Positions 23,117 through 33,289 are shown, counted from the first letter of the stretch. The stretch is 55,598 bases of DNA from Telmatospirillum siberiense (GCF_002845745.1 NZ_PIUM01000040.1:1-55598); one strand, 5' to 3'. Made by a program: numbers and translations. Notes: generated by a model from the sequence alone, not told the origin.

Positions 23117-26100
23117 TTATGCCCGCCTGACCATCTCGTCCGCCATTTGATCGATGACATTTTGAGTGGCGTCCGAAAAACTGAGATTCGCGGCCGTTTG
23201 CATGCGGCGCCGCTCGATTTCCTTTGCGGCGGAGCCCCCCGGAAATTCCTTTGCCAATAACTGGCGTCCTCGCTTGGGCCCCACCCGCTTGTAAATGCGC
23301 TCGCGCAAGGCCGCATCCTCGACCGTCGTCGAAAAAGCCCACAATTCGATGGGACCGACCGCATTGACGACCATCTGCTCCTGCGGCCCACTCTTCATGC
23401 TGAGCTTGCAGATCATCGGCGAGCCCCATCCCGGAACGGGTCCGTTCAGGTGATATCGCAGGATCGGCCGGGTGGCGGGAGATAGATTGAAGGTTTCGAT
23501 GACCCTGTCGACATCGATTTCGTTGACGCCAAGAATCCAAACCCCCGTGGCATGCTCGAGATTTTCCTTGCCGAAGTCGTCGAGCGCCTGACTGGCCAAA
23601 GTGATTTGGACCTGATATTTACGCCCCTCGCGCTCGAAAACCACAACTTGCGCCCGCGTACCCGGAGCCCCGGCGGTACGGTGGAATTCGTCGAAGACCA
23701 CTCGCTTTCGGGTTTCAGACAACTCCTGAAACCGCTTCTCATGATAGGCTGCATATTTCTGGGGTATCTCGGGCAGCATGTCGCGACCCAGGAACATGTC
23801 GCGCGTAAGCATGTGGGCGGCAAGCATGTAGACCATCGCGGTTTGCCGGGTGCCCGAGGCTCCGTGTCCTTTCGCCACATTGTCGAGATCGAGGGAAATG
23901 ACCCGCGCCTGACTGAGATCGAGTTTGGTCGGATGCGCCAGCAGCGGCCACTTCTGCACCGCCTCGGAAATGACGCGATTGGCAGCCTCAATGATCGGCT
24001 CATCCGTCGCCACCACACGGGTGTTTTCGTACATGCTGCGAATGTTCGGCGTCCGGATCGCCGACGAGAGATCGTTGATGGTCGGCATCGCGTAGCGCTG
24101 GGCACGGCTGGCCAAATAATAAAGCCCCCGCTCGAACAGCAGATCGACCACATCCCACCACAATGGGGCCTCGGGCAGAACGATGTCGCTTTCGCCCAAG
24201 GCCTCGTCGATCATGACGTCGACCTTCCTGACGTAGGGGTTGGGCGCACTGCCGGATTCGCCCGCGTCCGACTTGAGGCGGTAGGCTTCATTGATCGCCA
24301 TTCCCATCAGACCGGACATGCCAGTGAATGGCTCGTCCTTGCCCTCAGGCGTGGACAGCAAGGTCAGAAAATTGATCAGGAATTCCCGTTCGAGCGGCAA
24401 CGGCTTGCGCATGCCGAGTTGCGTGTCGAACGGGTTGATGGCATCGCTCTCGGCCATGATCAGACGGTGATAGATGACTTCGTGCTGCCGTTCGGCCGGC
24501 AATGCCTCTTGCAACAGATTGATGAAGCCCTCCGACGAACGGCCGATGTCGATAATCGAAATACGCGGCAGGCGCCCCCCCGATTGCTGGGCTTCGATGC
24601 AGCAGGCCAGGTTGAGCGAATTGAGAAGCACCGACTTGCCGCGTCCGCTGACGCCGCAAACCAGGTCGATCCAAGCCGTCTGCTTGCTTGACCCCGGTGA
24701 GTAGGGCCACAGCTTACCGTCATGGGAACGAAACAGTATCGACCCATAGTCCCAGGGGCTGTCGGGTCGTCCCCAAGGCAAAAGGCGGAAGGCCTCGTCT
24801 ATGGGCGCCGCGGCGGCGGGAGCGGTCGACCCGCAATGGATAGCCAAAGCCGAACTCAACACACCTTCGAGCGGGTCGCCGACAATGGAATTAGCTCCAC
24901 AGTTTCCCCACCCTTCCACGGCTCGCTGAAGGTAAAGCAGACGCGACCGGACAATGTCCGGAGACGACGCCGGCCCCCACGTGGCAAAGGACGCCCTCAG
25001 GGAAACGATCGTCCCATTGTCGAGATTGAGCGCCTGAAGTTCCTCGAAAGAACGCTTGATCTTCTTGTTGTCGGAACTGGCGAAAGTCAGAAGGGACGCC
25101 AGCATGCGGTTCATCACGTTGATCCGAAGCCCGTCTCCTTCGATAAGAAATGAGACGCGCCAGGGCATCGGCTGATCCGAACGCGACAAGGTGTCCATCA
25201 AGGTCGACAGCGGACGAGGGTTTTCAGGCGCCAGAACGAGATCGACGCAACCGAAAATCGTATCTCCGATTCGGACGGTATCGCGATCCAGCCGTTCGGC
25301 GTCGCCAAGGAGAAGCTGACTGGCCAGGCTAGGCCAGAGAACGTCGGAGAAATCGTATTTATGAATAATCCGCCGCTCGGCCTCATCGAGGTCCTGTTTG
25401 CGTGAACCGTATTCCGCCTCGGTCAACTGCTTGCGTTTTCTTTTTTGCTCCAGATCCCGGCGCTCCGCGGCGAGAAACGTGGTCTGCTTGCGGATATTGG
25501 CCGCCAAATCCGGTGACGAAAGCCGCACCCGATGCCGGTCGCCGGGAAGGAATGGCCGCCAGCGGTGACTTGGGCGGGAGGGATAAAGAGTATCGCGCAC
25601 TGCACGCAGCGCGTCATGACGCTCCAGAATGTAGGAATTGATATAAAGACGTGACAGCGTGGCCTGGATGGCTTTGACGAAGGCCTCATGACGGGCCTTT
25701 AAGCCTTCGACGACACAAAATGGGTCCTGACCGTCGGGCAGCGGCGGCATGCCTTTGACGTCTTCGCGCAGCCGTTTGTTCTGAATTTTCGCCTCGTCCT
25801 TCGACATCAAGGCTGGACGGCTCCATAAGACCATGTAAAGGCGCTCGTAATAGGTATGGTTGGGCAGGATCTTCGCCCGCTCCACCAGGATATCGTCGAT
25901 GTCCAGATTGGCCGCCGAAGCGACCGAACGCGCCTTTTCGATGTTCCATTTGATTTCGTCGGCGGCCCGGTCCGGATCCCGCTCGAAATAGACCTGAATG
26001 GCATGGCCGGTTTTCTGCAGGAATGAAGCGAAAAACTGACTGGCCTCGACGGCGAGAACCTCGGCTTCCTGATCGGTGATCAGATTGGGCGTCCCATCGA

Positions 26101-26260
26101 CGCGGAGAATAGTGACGAGGGATCCTTCCTTGGTGATCAGGGCGTGGGACCCCTCGGTCGATTCCAGACGGATCATCGACGCGATATCAGCCTTAAAAAA
26201 ACGCGAAAAGGAATTGCCCAGGCTCTCGATGAAACGGTCCAACGCGTTAGTTTTAATCAT
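23117..26260 (-). CDS. dotO: DotO/IcmB/TraU-like VirB4-class ATPase
   Basis: 1,047 residues from ATG 26260, which has AGGG six bases upstream; an ATG at 26299 abuts the operator and lacks a ribosome binding site. DotO is the large cytoplasmic ATPase at the base of the Dot/Icm channel. It has the VirB4-like layout: N-terminal domain, then a C-terminal RecA-like domain with Walker A VCGVSGRGKSVLLN and Walker B-like RKRVVFDEFH. Length matches Legionella DotO (~1,009). It is the only gene of its transcription unit, convergent with the helicase block. Confidence 0.93.
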   Translation of the reverse strand: MIKTNALDRFIESLGNSFSRFFKADIASMIRLESTEGSHALITKEGSLVTILRVDGTPNLITDQEAEVLAVEASQFFASFLQKTGHAIQVYFERDPDRAADEIKWNIEKARSVASAANLDIDDILVERAKILPNHTYYERLYMVLWSRPALMSKDEAKIQNKRLREDVKGMPPLPDGQDPFCVVEGLKARHEAFVKAIQATLSRLYINSYILERHDALRAVRDTLYPSRPSHRWRPFLPGDRHRVRLSSPDLAANIRKQTTFLAAERRDLEQKRKRKQLTEAEYGSRKQDLDEAERRIIHKYDFSDVLWPSLASQLLLGDAERLDRDTVRIGDTIFGCVDLVLAPENPRPLSTLMDTLSRSDQPMPWRVSFLIEGDGLRINVMNRMLASLLTFASSDNKKIKRSFEELQALNLDNGTIVSLRASFATWGPASSPDIVRSRLLYLQRAVEGWGNCGANSIVGDPLEGVLSSALAIHCGSTAPAAAAPIDEAFRLLPWGRPDSPWDYGSILFRSHDGKLWPYSPGSSKQTAWIDLVCGVSGRGKSVLLNSLNLACCIEAQQSGGRLPRISIIDIGRSSEGFINLLQEALPAERQHEVIYHRLIMAESDAINPFDTQLGMRKPLPLEREFLINFLTLLSTPEGKDEPFTGMSGLMGMAINEAYRLKSDAGESGSAPNPYVRKVDVMIDEALGESDIVLPEAPLWWDVVDLLFERGLYYLASRAQRYAMPTINDLSSAIRTPNIRSMYENTRVVATDEPIIEAANRVISEAVQKWPLLAHPTKLDLSQARVISLDLDNVAKGHGASGTRQTAMVYMLAAHMLTRDMFLGRDMLPEIPQKYAAYHEKRFQELSETRKRVVFDEFHRTAGAPGTRAQVVVFEREGRKYQVQITLASQALDDFGKENLEHATGVWILGVNEIDVDRVIETFNLSPATRPILRYHLNGPVPGWGSPMICKLSMKSGPQEQMVVNAVGPIELWAFSTTVEDAALRERIYKRVGPKRGRQLLAKEFPGGSAAKEIERRRMQTAANLSFSDATQNVIDQMADEMVRRA

Positions 26261-26305
26261 GCGGCGCCCTGCTGGTACGAAACTCAAGATATGACGCATT
26301 AATAT

Positions 26306-26329
26306 AGCACATTATATATTTAAAACACC
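26306..26329. promoter_or_regulatory. Operator-like palindrome upstream of dotO
   Basis: AGCA-N16-CACC(AT) with centre CATTATATATTTAAAA, 46 bases before the dotO ATG at 26260. Confidence 0.55.
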
Positions 26330-26551
26330 ATATTATCACTTGAGAAGCATTGCGAAATGGTGCGGCTGTCACCTGCCAACCGCCGAGTGAAAGAGCATGA
26401 TCGCCGGGGAAAACTGACACTAAAATGTCTCAAAAAACCTTGGTCGCGTTTTCAGCCTCTCACCGTACCGTTTTTTCCAGACGCGGATTCCCAGTCGCCA
26501 ATTCGGCCATTGAATCCGCCCCGTTTCGACAAATATCGCAAGAGGTTGGGC

Positions 26552-26851
26552 ATGTACGATCCTGATGAAAGCACTGTGGTTTATATGACACCTGAGCGCC
26601 GCGGCGTCGAAACGGACACGGACGCGGAACAGCGAATCTGGGATTGGACGCAGGAACTCGACCAGTTGGGATTGAACGCAACCGTCGAGGACATCCAACG
26701 CCTATTGGCCACGGTTCCTCACCATATCGACCCGGGACTCATCGAATTCTTGCATCGGGCGATCGAAAATCACCTCGGAGCAGCTTCGGCTGTTGCTCCC
26801 TCTCCTTGGATTGCGGTGACGGATACGCCCTGGGACTGTGCCTACGCCTGA
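26552..26851 (+). CDS. Hypothetical small protein
   Basis: 99 residues from ATG 26552 (MYDPDESTVVYMTPERRG), with AGAGG eight bases upstream; the frame is open back to 26357 but that part has poor coding character. Acidic, Trp-containing (RIWDWTQELDQLG). Family not recognised. It lies between dotO (divergent) and the 26974..27459 gene (convergent); the 122 bases after it show nothing. Confidence 0.5.
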   Translation: MYDPDESTVVYMTPERRGVETDTDAEQRIWDWTQELDQLGLNATVEDIQRLLATVPHHIDPGLIEFLHRAIENHLGAASAVAPSPWIAVTDTPWDCAYA

Positions 26852-26973
26852 GGCCGGGGGATGTGCGAAGCGATAGTAGAGAAATCCCGAAAGCGCCGGA
26901 CTCAGGGCGGTTCCAAACGATAGGCGAATACCGGGACGGATGGGCGCCGCCTTGGCATCCCTTGCCGAACCGG

Positions 26974-27459
26974 CTACTCCAATTGGACATGTAACGCCAA
27001 ATTCAAGGCCGCTTGCTTCGACACCCCCTGGAACGCCCCGTCTTCGTCAACGGTCACGATCCGAATGGCCAACCGCGTCGCCTGTTCGTGACGAACGAAA
27101 ATCCGCCGGACATGCGGCGTCAGTAGCGGCAGATGCAGGAGCAGGGCCGGAGCCGCTCCGGGAAGCCGGCCTATTCCCGCCGGCGACATCGGATCGGCGA
27201 TCAACACCAATTCCTTGCGATTCACCATGGAAGCCGACCACCGCATCGAGGCAATGCCGGCCAGATCGGGAGGCTGCATTCCGACGAAGGGCTCCCCGGA
27301 AAGGCTTCCAAACACGAAGCGCTGGCCCATGGCGGGACGGCACCTCACGGCAATGTTGGCCCCCACGCCGCGACAGAGGTCGACGTCGCCGGCGGCCACA
27401 CGCCGCCCCAACCACCTTACGAAACCGCAAGGAACTTCCGACCCCCCGGCGTCATTCAT
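26974..27459 (-). CDS. Hypothetical protein coupled to dotL
   Basis: 161 residues from ATG 27459; its start overlaps the dotL end by eight bases. The frame is open to 27534 inside dotL. No signal peptide; Leu/Val/Arg-rich with ALLLHLPLLTPHVRRIFVRH near the middle and ATRLAIRIVTVDEDG later. It could be a DotL partner (coupling-complex adaptor) by position, but no match to DotN, IcmS or IcmW was recognised. Confidence 0.6.
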   Translation of the reverse strand: MNDAGGSEVPCGFVRWLGRRVAAGDVDLCRGVGANIAVRCRPAMGQRFVFGSLSGEPFVGMQPPDLAGIASMRWSASMVNRKELVLIADPMSPAGIGRLPGAAPALLLHLPLLTPHVRRIFVRHEQATRLAIRIVTVDEDGAFQGVSKQAALNLALHVQLE

Positions 27460-30010
27460 CCGCCCCCTCCCTGTCGACCCGTTCGTCGAGCGTCGCGACG
27501 AGACTGGCCAAGGCTTTGTGCGGTCCCGGCGCATTGACGGGCAACGTCGGCTCTTCCGGATAATCGAGCACGCTTTTGACGTGATCCAGGGCGTTCGCCT
27601 CTTGACCGGACACTGGCAGCGCTTGATCGATAAGCGACAACCCTCCCTTTACCGACTCGGTCTCGGCGACAGTTCCCAGCGGCAATACGTCGGATCCAGC
27701 CGGCTGTTCCGGCACCGGCATCGTCGTTGTATCGCCATAAAACGCATCGACGGCCAGTTGCCGGTCCGCTTCCGCGTCGACCTGCTCGCGGGCCCGCTGT
27801 TCCTGGAATTCCGACCATGGCGGCTCGCTCTCGGAAGAACTGTCGGCGACCGGGCCCGGCGAGGCATCGTTGCCATCGGCGTCGTCCGGAGCCGCCATGG
27901 CGACCGGCTCTTCGGCCTGATAGGGCGGAAGAAGGGGTTCGTACCATTCCCCGCCCTGTTCCGCGACACCGATAAGGGCCGCACAAGTCCGATAGACGAT
28001 CGGTACGGCACGTCCATCCGGCGCCCGCTTCGTCGTATTGATGAAATAGGCGATGATCCGCGCCTCGTCATCGACAAGACCGAGAAAATTGCCCTCGGCA
28101 TCGCGTCCAGGACGTGTTTGCGAGGAGCCGAAACGGGAAACGACGGCCTGGATCTGCTCCTCCATTGCCTGGGCGGTCCCGCCCTGAGGGCTCCGAACTT
28201 TCAGGAAGCGGTTGTAACGCAGATCCGGCTTCATCCTGTCGAGTTCGGCCAGATATAACATCTTGGCGTGGATGAGCTTGTTGCCGATGATGATATGAAC
28301 CTCGCCCTCTCGCTGCTGCCGGACATCGTTGATGTCGACGCGGCTGCGACGGGAATAGCTGGCATCACGACGATCCATGTAATTGATCGTCATTTCGGTC
28401 GGGTCCGAAGAGAAGTTGGCCGCTTCGAAGAGATGCCCTTCGCCGGCCGACTTGAGCAGTATCTCCCAGGTCGCTCCGGGATCTTCGATCTTGCCGAAGA
28501 TCTTGCGAGTGCAGTTGGCAATGATCGAATCGGCGATCTTGTCCGAACGTTTTTTCATGGCCGGCACGTCCTGGATGCCGAAGTTCAACGCGAACCCCAG
28601 GGAGCGCCCCTGCGCCGCCATGACATCCATGCCTGGCACGCAATAATACCCAACCTCGTCGAAAAACACGACATAGGGGGAATTATTAGTGGTTGGACGA
28701 AGCTCTATAATATCCCTGTACTCACCTTCAATTCCGTGCTTCGAAATTAACGTATTACCCATCATGGCCTTCAATTGACTCACCATGATTTTTCCTAAAT
28801 TGGCAACCTCGTCTTCAGAATTCTCCAATGCGGGCAGCAAACCAAGGGCGATTCTTCGATTGAGGACTATATCCTGAAAATCAACCTCGCCCATAGGCGT
28901 CGAGAATATGGCACTGTAAGTATCGGCAAGGGATTGCATGATTCTCGAAAACTGCATGAACAGAAAGCCATGCTGATCTAGTGTAGAATTCGACTGTGTA
29001 TCGCCCTTTTCCGCCTTTGCAAAATTGAAACCGGGAATAGATACTAAATAATTCATCAAAGCATCTTTATGTCTCGGCGATATATTGTATCTCGGCAGAT
29101 AAACGGATGTCAGATCTTCGGGCGAACAACTTCCAGATTTTCCCGGCAGAAGGATCGGCCGCTCGTAATAGAGATCGATCAGCTTGTCGAGCGGCAGAAG
29201 CTTTCGGATCACATCGACATTGAGCAGCAAAAGGTCCTGGTCGCGCAGGTCGCACAAGATCGCCATATGCACGGAAATCAATGAAATCGCACGGTCTTTC
29301 CACATGGCGTCGGACCCGGCGTCGGACATCAGGCTGACGATCATCTGCGTCAGCGTAGCCGCGCTGCCCTGAGCGAACGGATTGGTCGTATTGGACATGA
29401 CCTTGCCGGACCCGATCATATAATTGAGAATCAGCAGGTCATGATCGCGCCCCATGCGTCGGGCCATCGCATAGGCTTTCCCGAACAAGGCCACGTCGCC
29501 CTTCCCATCGATGTACAGATAGCCGGACCCCCACACCAGCGAGTTGAACGCCATCCCGAGTTGCATCTCGGTCTTGCCCGAACCGGTGGTCCCGGCGATC
29601 AGCGTATGTGTCCGGCAACTCGAATTCGAATCCCATAGATGTTCGCCGGTCATCCGGTCGACGCCCAAAAACTGGATGCCGGCGGGCGGATCGGGCGACT
29701 GCCCGTCCCTGGCGTTCAGCGGATCACGATCGGCGTAGCCTGCCGGCAGGTGCAACAAAAGCCCCACCTTGAGACTTCGCCACCAAAGATAGAATAGGAT
29801 CCCACAGACCAGCATGGCGTCGGTCATGCCGGGAAATACGATGCCGACGAACCCCGCCCCGACCAGGATAGCGCAGGCCGTATCGGTCAGCCGGATGGAG
29901 TCGCGGATCTTCTGGCCGAGCGCCCGCGGGTCGCGGCGCGGCGCGCCGCCAACCCGTTGTTCGGTGTGGTAGTCAATTCCACGGACTCTTTTCCGAGCCG
30001 CTTCGACCAT
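27452..30010 (-). CDS. dotL: DotL/IcmO/TrbC-like coupling protein
   Basis: DotL is the VirD4-class AAA+ coupling ATPase that brings substrates to the channel. The 852-residue protein has two N-terminal membrane helices (about 44-60 and 62-78), Walker A IAGTTGSGKTE (140-147) and Walker B YVVFFDEVGYY. A long acidic, Pro/Glu-rich C-terminus from about residue 690 could hold adaptor-binding sites, as in Legionella DotL. A patch near 28680..29100 is visibly AT-richer than the rest of the gene. The unit order, transglycosylase-dotM-membrane protein-dotL, is consistent with DotM-DotL forming one complex. Confidence 0.93.
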   Translation of the reverse strand: MVEAARKRVRGIDYHTEQRVGGAPRRDPRALGQKIRDSIRLTDTACAILVGAGFVGIVFPGMTDAMLVCGILFYLWWRSLKVGLLLHLPAGYADRDPLNARDGQSPDPPAGIQFLGVDRMTGEHLWDSNSSCRTHTLIAGTTGSGKTEMQLGMAFNSLVWGSGYLYIDGKGDVALFGKAYAMARRMGRDHDLLILNYMIGSGKVMSNTTNPFAQGSAATLTQMIVSLMSDAGSDAMWKDRAISLISVHMAILCDLRDQDLLLLNVDVIRKLLPLDKLIDLYYERPILLPGKSGSCSPEDLTSVYLPRYNISPRHKDALMNYLVSIPGFNFAKAEKGDTQSNSTLDQHGFLFMQFSRIMQSLADTYSAIFSTPMGEVDFQDIVLNRRIALGLLPALENSEDEVANLGKIMVSQLKAMMGNTLISKHGIEGEYRDIIELRPTTNNSPYVVFFDEVGYYCVPGMDVMAAQGRSLGFALNFGIQDVPAMKKRSDKIADSIIANCTRKIFGKIEDPGATWEILLKSAGEGHLFEAANFSSDPTEMTINYMDRRDASYSRRSRVDINDVRQQREGEVHIIIGNKLIHAKMLYLAELDRMKPDLRYNRFLKVRSPQGGTAQAMEEQIQAVVSRFGSSQTRPGRDAEGNFLGLVDDEARIIAYFINTTKRAPDGRAVPIVYRTCAALIGVAEQGGEWYEPLLPPYQAEEPVAMAAPDDADGNDASPGPVADSSSESEPPWSEFQEQRAREQVDAEADRQLAVDAFYGDTTTMPVPEQPAGSDVLPLGTVAETESVKGGLSLIDQALPVSGQEANALDHVKSVLDYPEEPTLPVNAPGPHKALASLVATLDERVDREGADE

Positions 30011-30025
30011 CGAACGGTCCTCCGA

Positions 30026-30529
30026 CTAATTCATCCGATCGATGGCGCCGCCCGGCTGTCCGGAGGGCGCCAACGACGACGGTGGGGGAACCGATGACGG
30101 CGCCGCCGCAGGGGGGGCAGGAATGGGAACCCGCAAGGCCATATCCCGCCCGGCAGGATCCTTGGCCGCCACCATCTGATGGCGTCCTCCCAACGGCGAG
30201 AGGACCGCCAGGACGATAATCAGGGAAACCCACCCCGCCACGATGCCGCGAATGAAGGCCGAGCGCCTGATGGTCCAGCGAAACGCCTGCCATACGGCCG
30301 TCAGGGCCGCCTGTGCCTCCTCTCGGCTAGTTACCGCGATGCGTTCATCGGGTTCGTGCGACCGTGCCGACTGCCGGACCAGCCAGCCCCCGGAATAATC
30401 GTCAGGCCCGTCGTCGGACACGAACGCCAGACAATCCTGGCGACGGACCCAAAGCAAGCCCTGGCTCAGTTGCAACAAAACGTCTCCGTTGCGTCGGATG
30501 GCACGAGGAAGACTGGCCTTATTGGACAT
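30026..30529 (-). CDS. Membrane protein between dotM and dotL
   Basis: 167 residues, AAGGA upstream. The N-terminal ~90 residues are soluble (DVLLQLSQGLLWVRRQD), then one hydrophobic helix (about 94-113, IVAGWVSLIIVLAVLSPLGG), then a Pro-rich tail (PIPAPPAAAPSSVPPP). Topology is cytoplasmic domain, single helix, periplasmic tail. Position between dotM and dotL suggests a part of the coupling complex. Family not recognised. Confidence 0.65.
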   Translation of the reverse strand: MSNKASLPRAIRRNGDVLLQLSQGLLWVRRQDCLAFVSDDGPDDYSGGWLVRQSARSHEPDERIAVTSREEAQAALTAVWQAFRWTIRRSAFIRGIVAGWVSLIIVLAVLSPLGGRHQMVAAKDPAGRDMALRVPIPAPPAAAPSSVPPPSSLAPSGQPGGAIDRMN

Positions 30530-30539
30530 AGGGTATCCT

Positions 30540-31820
30540 TCAAGGGTTGAGATAGTTCCTGAGACCGATCGAGGCTTCTTCGACCATCGGCGTCAAAATC
30601 GGCCGTCCGAGGGCCGCCTCGCCCAGGAAATGCGCATACACCCCCGCGCATTCGGCAAAGGGAGTATTTCGACCATCGCAATTGAGGATCCAGAACATTG
30701 GCTTGTCGGCGAGGCGCAGCCACAGAAACTCTGATGATGGCATGACACCGCCGCGATCCTTCGCCCAGCGATAAACGGCAATCATCGCCGTCTCGACGTA
30801 GGCATGTTTGGCGGCAACCCCCATGGCCTGCTGGTGGAAAGGATCCTTGTGATCGGCAATGATCGCCTCGATCCGCCTCATTAGCGGCCTCGGGCGACTT
30901 GCCAGCCCTCGCCAGGTACGGATCGCGGCCTTCAAGTCGAGAGCCAGCAACAGCGCGCTTCCCAATAGGACTTTATGGGCCATCGTTTTGAACGCCAGGG
31001 ATGACCGGTGCCAGGGATGGGCGCGCAAGGCGCCAGCCATCCCGCGTTTCCGTCCGGCTTCGGCCCACAGGACCGATAACTCCCCGAGGAACTCGCTGGC
31101 TTCGTCAACCCGGCCATTCCGCCCTTTTTTCCCGCGAGCTTTCAGGATACAGGCGGCGTAAATGGCCTTGAGATGGTCCGGCAGATGGTCCGGCCCTTCC
31201 CACAACACTTTGAGCTGCGCCGCGAAAGCCGCGTCGAGGGCTCGAGCGTCGAGCGTCGCCAAGGTGGCGCCAAGCTTGTTCTCCACAAGCCATTCCTCGG
31301 GCCGCAGAGGAGGGGCCCAGCGCCGCAAAAAAGGCTTTCCCGCTTTCACCGCACGCTTCCAATCCTCATCCTCCTTGATGGGATTGTCGTCGATGATCGG
31401 CGCAATGGCCGGCCAGACCTTCACCTGCCAGCGAATGAGACTTTCCAGGGAGAGCTGGCCGTGGAATTTCTTTTCCGGCGACATGATGTAAACCCGCAAG
31501 GCCATCGCGATCAGCAATGCGGCGGCCGGCCAACGAGTCATCCGGCCGAAATCCGCGGCGACTTCGCCAAACGCCTGGAAATCGACGTCGTCCGGAGAGA
31601 TCTGATTCATCCATATTTCCAAGTCGCCAAACCGCTGAGTGAATGGCGACCATGCCCAAGCTTCGGCATTCCATACGGCAAAGGCCGCCCTGACGATCAG
31701 GCCGTGGCCGAAATGCCAGACGGCCCAGGCCAAGCCGCCGATTACCAAGAACGCCAGCAGCATCCCCATGCCGGAATCATTGCTTGACGCAGGAACCCCA
31801 CCGGGAGCGGGATAGGCCAT
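30540..31820 (-). CDS. dotM: DotM/IcmP/TrbA-like coupling-complex protein
   Basis: DotM partners DotL in the inner-membrane coupling complex. The 426-residue protein has an N-terminal helix (about 18-45), a second near 95-112, and a soluble domain ending with the conserved-looking KHAYVETAMIAVYRWA, FLWLRLADKPMFWILN and FAECAGVYAHFLGEAALGRP. Legionella DotM is 376 residues. The start overlaps the upstream transglycosylase stop (TGATG). Confidence 0.9.
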   Translation of the reverse strand: MAYPAPGGVPASSNDSGMGMLLAFLVIGGLAWAVWHFGHGLIVRAAFAVWNAEAWAWSPFTQRFGDLEIWMNQISPDDVDFQAFGEVAADFGRMTRWPAAALLIAMALRVYIMSPEKKFHGQLSLESLIRWQVKVWPAIAPIIDDNPIKEDEDWKRAVKAGKPFLRRWAPPLRPEEWLVENKLGATLATLDARALDAAFAAQLKVLWEGPDHLPDHLKAIYAACILKARGKKGRNGRVDEASEFLGELSVLWAEAGRKRGMAGALRAHPWHRSSLAFKTMAHKVLLGSALLLALDLKAAIRTWRGLASRPRPLMRRIEAIIADHKDPFHQQAMGVAAKHAYVETAMIAVYRWAKDRGGVMPSSEFLWLRLADKPMFWILNCDGRNTPFAECAGVYAHFLGEAALGRPILTPMVEEASIGLRNYLNP

Positions 31821-32287
31821 CAGGGCGTCTCCTCTTCCGAATGCAGCCTATTCATTGCCGCGCCGGGTCGCTGGAACACCCCATCTCCATACAGACGAAC
31901 AGCCGCTTGGCTGACTTTCCGGATGTAATCGATCGCCAAGGGAGGGGTATGGGAATGATACCAGCCAACTCCCACCCAAAAATCGTGAGCCTCGACCATC
32001 CGTCTTTTCAGCAGCCAAGCCCCCATCTTGATATTGAAGCAGCCGTCATGGACCAGCCTGGTCGCCAGCAACCGCCTGTCCACTCCATAGAACGCCTCGA
32101 GATCGGGAAGATTCGAACTGTTGATTTGCATGATGCCGAGATCGACGGTGTTGTTGGCGTTCCGAACCACGCTGCCCACCTGCCCTCCTTCGACCTGCGC
32201 GATACTCCACAGGATCGGCTCGGGCAGGTCATACATGAGCGCGGCCACGTTCATGCAGGAAATGAAGGCCGCTGCGACGATACTCAT
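31820..32287 (-). CDS. Lytic transglycosylase (VirB1/IagB-like)
   Basis: 155 residues. Typical SLT features: ILWSIAQVEGG with probable catalytic Glu33, DLGIMQINSSNL (49-60), CFNIKMGAWLL and VGWYHSHTPPLAIDY. The N-terminus is hydrophobic enough (IVAAAFISCMNVAALM) to be a weak signal or anchor. It is the second muramidase of the element. Upstream of and coupled to dotM. Confidence 0.82.
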   Translation of the reverse strand: MSIVAAAFISCMNVAALMYDLPEPILWSIAQVEGGQVGSVVRNANNTVDLGIMQINSSNLPDLEAFYGVDRRLLATRLVHDGCFNIKMGAWLLKRRMVEAHDFWVGVGWYHSHTPPLAIDYIRKVSQAAVRLYGDGVFQRPGAAMNRLHSEEETP

Positions 32288-32305
32288 CGAGCCCTCCCTT
32301 CTGCT

Positions 32306-32737
32306 TTAACGCGGCGGCTGGGCGGTCGACGACGTCGCCGGCTCATTGTTAAGAGGCAGAAGCGGATACCACTTGTCGATCAGCCCATCGACGACCATCG
32401 CGCCGTTTTTGACCGGCAGATCGGAAATCACCTGATAGAGACAAAGAAGCAGGACGCTCGACGGGAGTTTCGGCGGAGCGAGCATAGTCACCCCCATCAT
32501 GCCGTCGCCATCGGCGGCCAGACGCGGGGCTACCGTCCACCCCCCCATGCGACTCCACAAGGAGATGGCCTCGAGACAGAACGCCGAGAGCAATCCGGAC
32601 CGGCTGGCCGCTTCGGCCGGCGTCATGTCCAGGCCTTGGACGGAAAGCAATCCGCCCATGCGCTGCATCATGCGTCCGGTCGCCACCTCCAATCTCGTGA
32701 CCTCGATGAAATCAGCCTCTTGGTCGGCAGGACGCAT
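32306..32737 (-). CDS. Hypothetical protein leading the dotM-dotL operon
   Basis: 143 residues from ATG 32737 (GAGG eight bases upstream). An ATG at 32809 lies inside the operator and is rejected. Met/Leu-rich helical protein (ATGRMMQRMGGLLSVQGLDM) with a hydrophobic stretch PSSVLLLCLYQVISDL. Family not recognised. It is the first gene of a unit containing a transglycosylase, dotM and dotL. Confidence 0.6.
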   Translation of the reverse strand: MRPADQEADFIEVTRLEVATGRMMQRMGGLLSVQGLDMTPAEAASRSGLLSAFCLEAISLWSRMGGWTVAPRLAADGDGMMGVTMLAPPKLPSSVLLLCLYQVISDLPVKNGAMVVDGLIDKWYPLLPLNNEPATSSTAQPPR

Positions 32738-32791
32738 GCTCAAGCCTCGCCCGATTTGACCCGTCCGATGGCGAATCAGATTGATTAAACT

Positions 32792-32815
32792 AGCGCAATA
32801 TATATACATTACACC
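32792..32815. promoter_or_regulatory. Operator-like palindrome in divergent gap 32737/32840
   Basis: AGCG-N16-CACC with centre CAATATATATACATTA. It lies 25 bases before the plus-strand ATG at 32840 and 55 before the minus-strand ATG at 32737, so one site may serve both units. Confidence 0.6.
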
Positions 32816-32839
32816 GTTATATACTGAAAGGCATTTCTC

Positions 32840-33289
32840 ATGCGCGGCTTCGGACCGGCTCTATTTGGCCTCTTTTTCATCTCGCTGCCAGCGGCGGCCC
32901 AATCGGTTTCATCACCGACTCTCACCTCGCCACTGGGTCAACAGACGCAGACCGGATTGAGCGGCGCCCTGGGTAGCTCGAATAATTCGTCAAGCGGCGG
33001 CACGGGCCAGGGACAAGGGACGAAAAAATCGGGAAACAATGGTCAGAATGTCGGCACGGTCACACTCCAAGAACCGGAAAAAGCAACTGTCATCGACGTT
33101 CCCAAACTGGGCCAGGTCACCCCGCAACGATATGACATGAAGGCCGAAACTTTCGCCAACGCACGAGGAGCTTCGCTCATGAACGAACTCGTCGATCCCG
33201 CATATCACGCGGAATCGACAACGGGTGCGACCGAAGTGACGGCGTCTTCCGAGGCTGCGCCCATCCCTGGCGACAACAGGCTGCCTTAA
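32840..33289 (+). CDS. Small secreted protein
   Basis: 149 residues with a signal peptide (LFGLFFISLPAAAQ, cleavage near residue 21). Next comes a Ser/Gly/Gln-rich low-complexity region and a short globular part (EKATVIDVPKLGQVTPQRYD). Probably periplasmic. Single-gene unit directly under an operator and convergent with the LPD7 gene (two bases between stops). Family not recognised; DotD was considered but there is no lipobox. Confidence 0.65.
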   Translation: MRGFGPALFGLFFISLPAAAQSVSSPTLTSPLGQQTQTGLSGALGSSNNSSSGGTGQGQGTKKSGNNGQNVGTVTLQEPEKATVIDVPKLGQVTPQRYDMKAETFANARGASLMNELVDPAYHAESTTGATEVTASSEAAPIPGDNRLP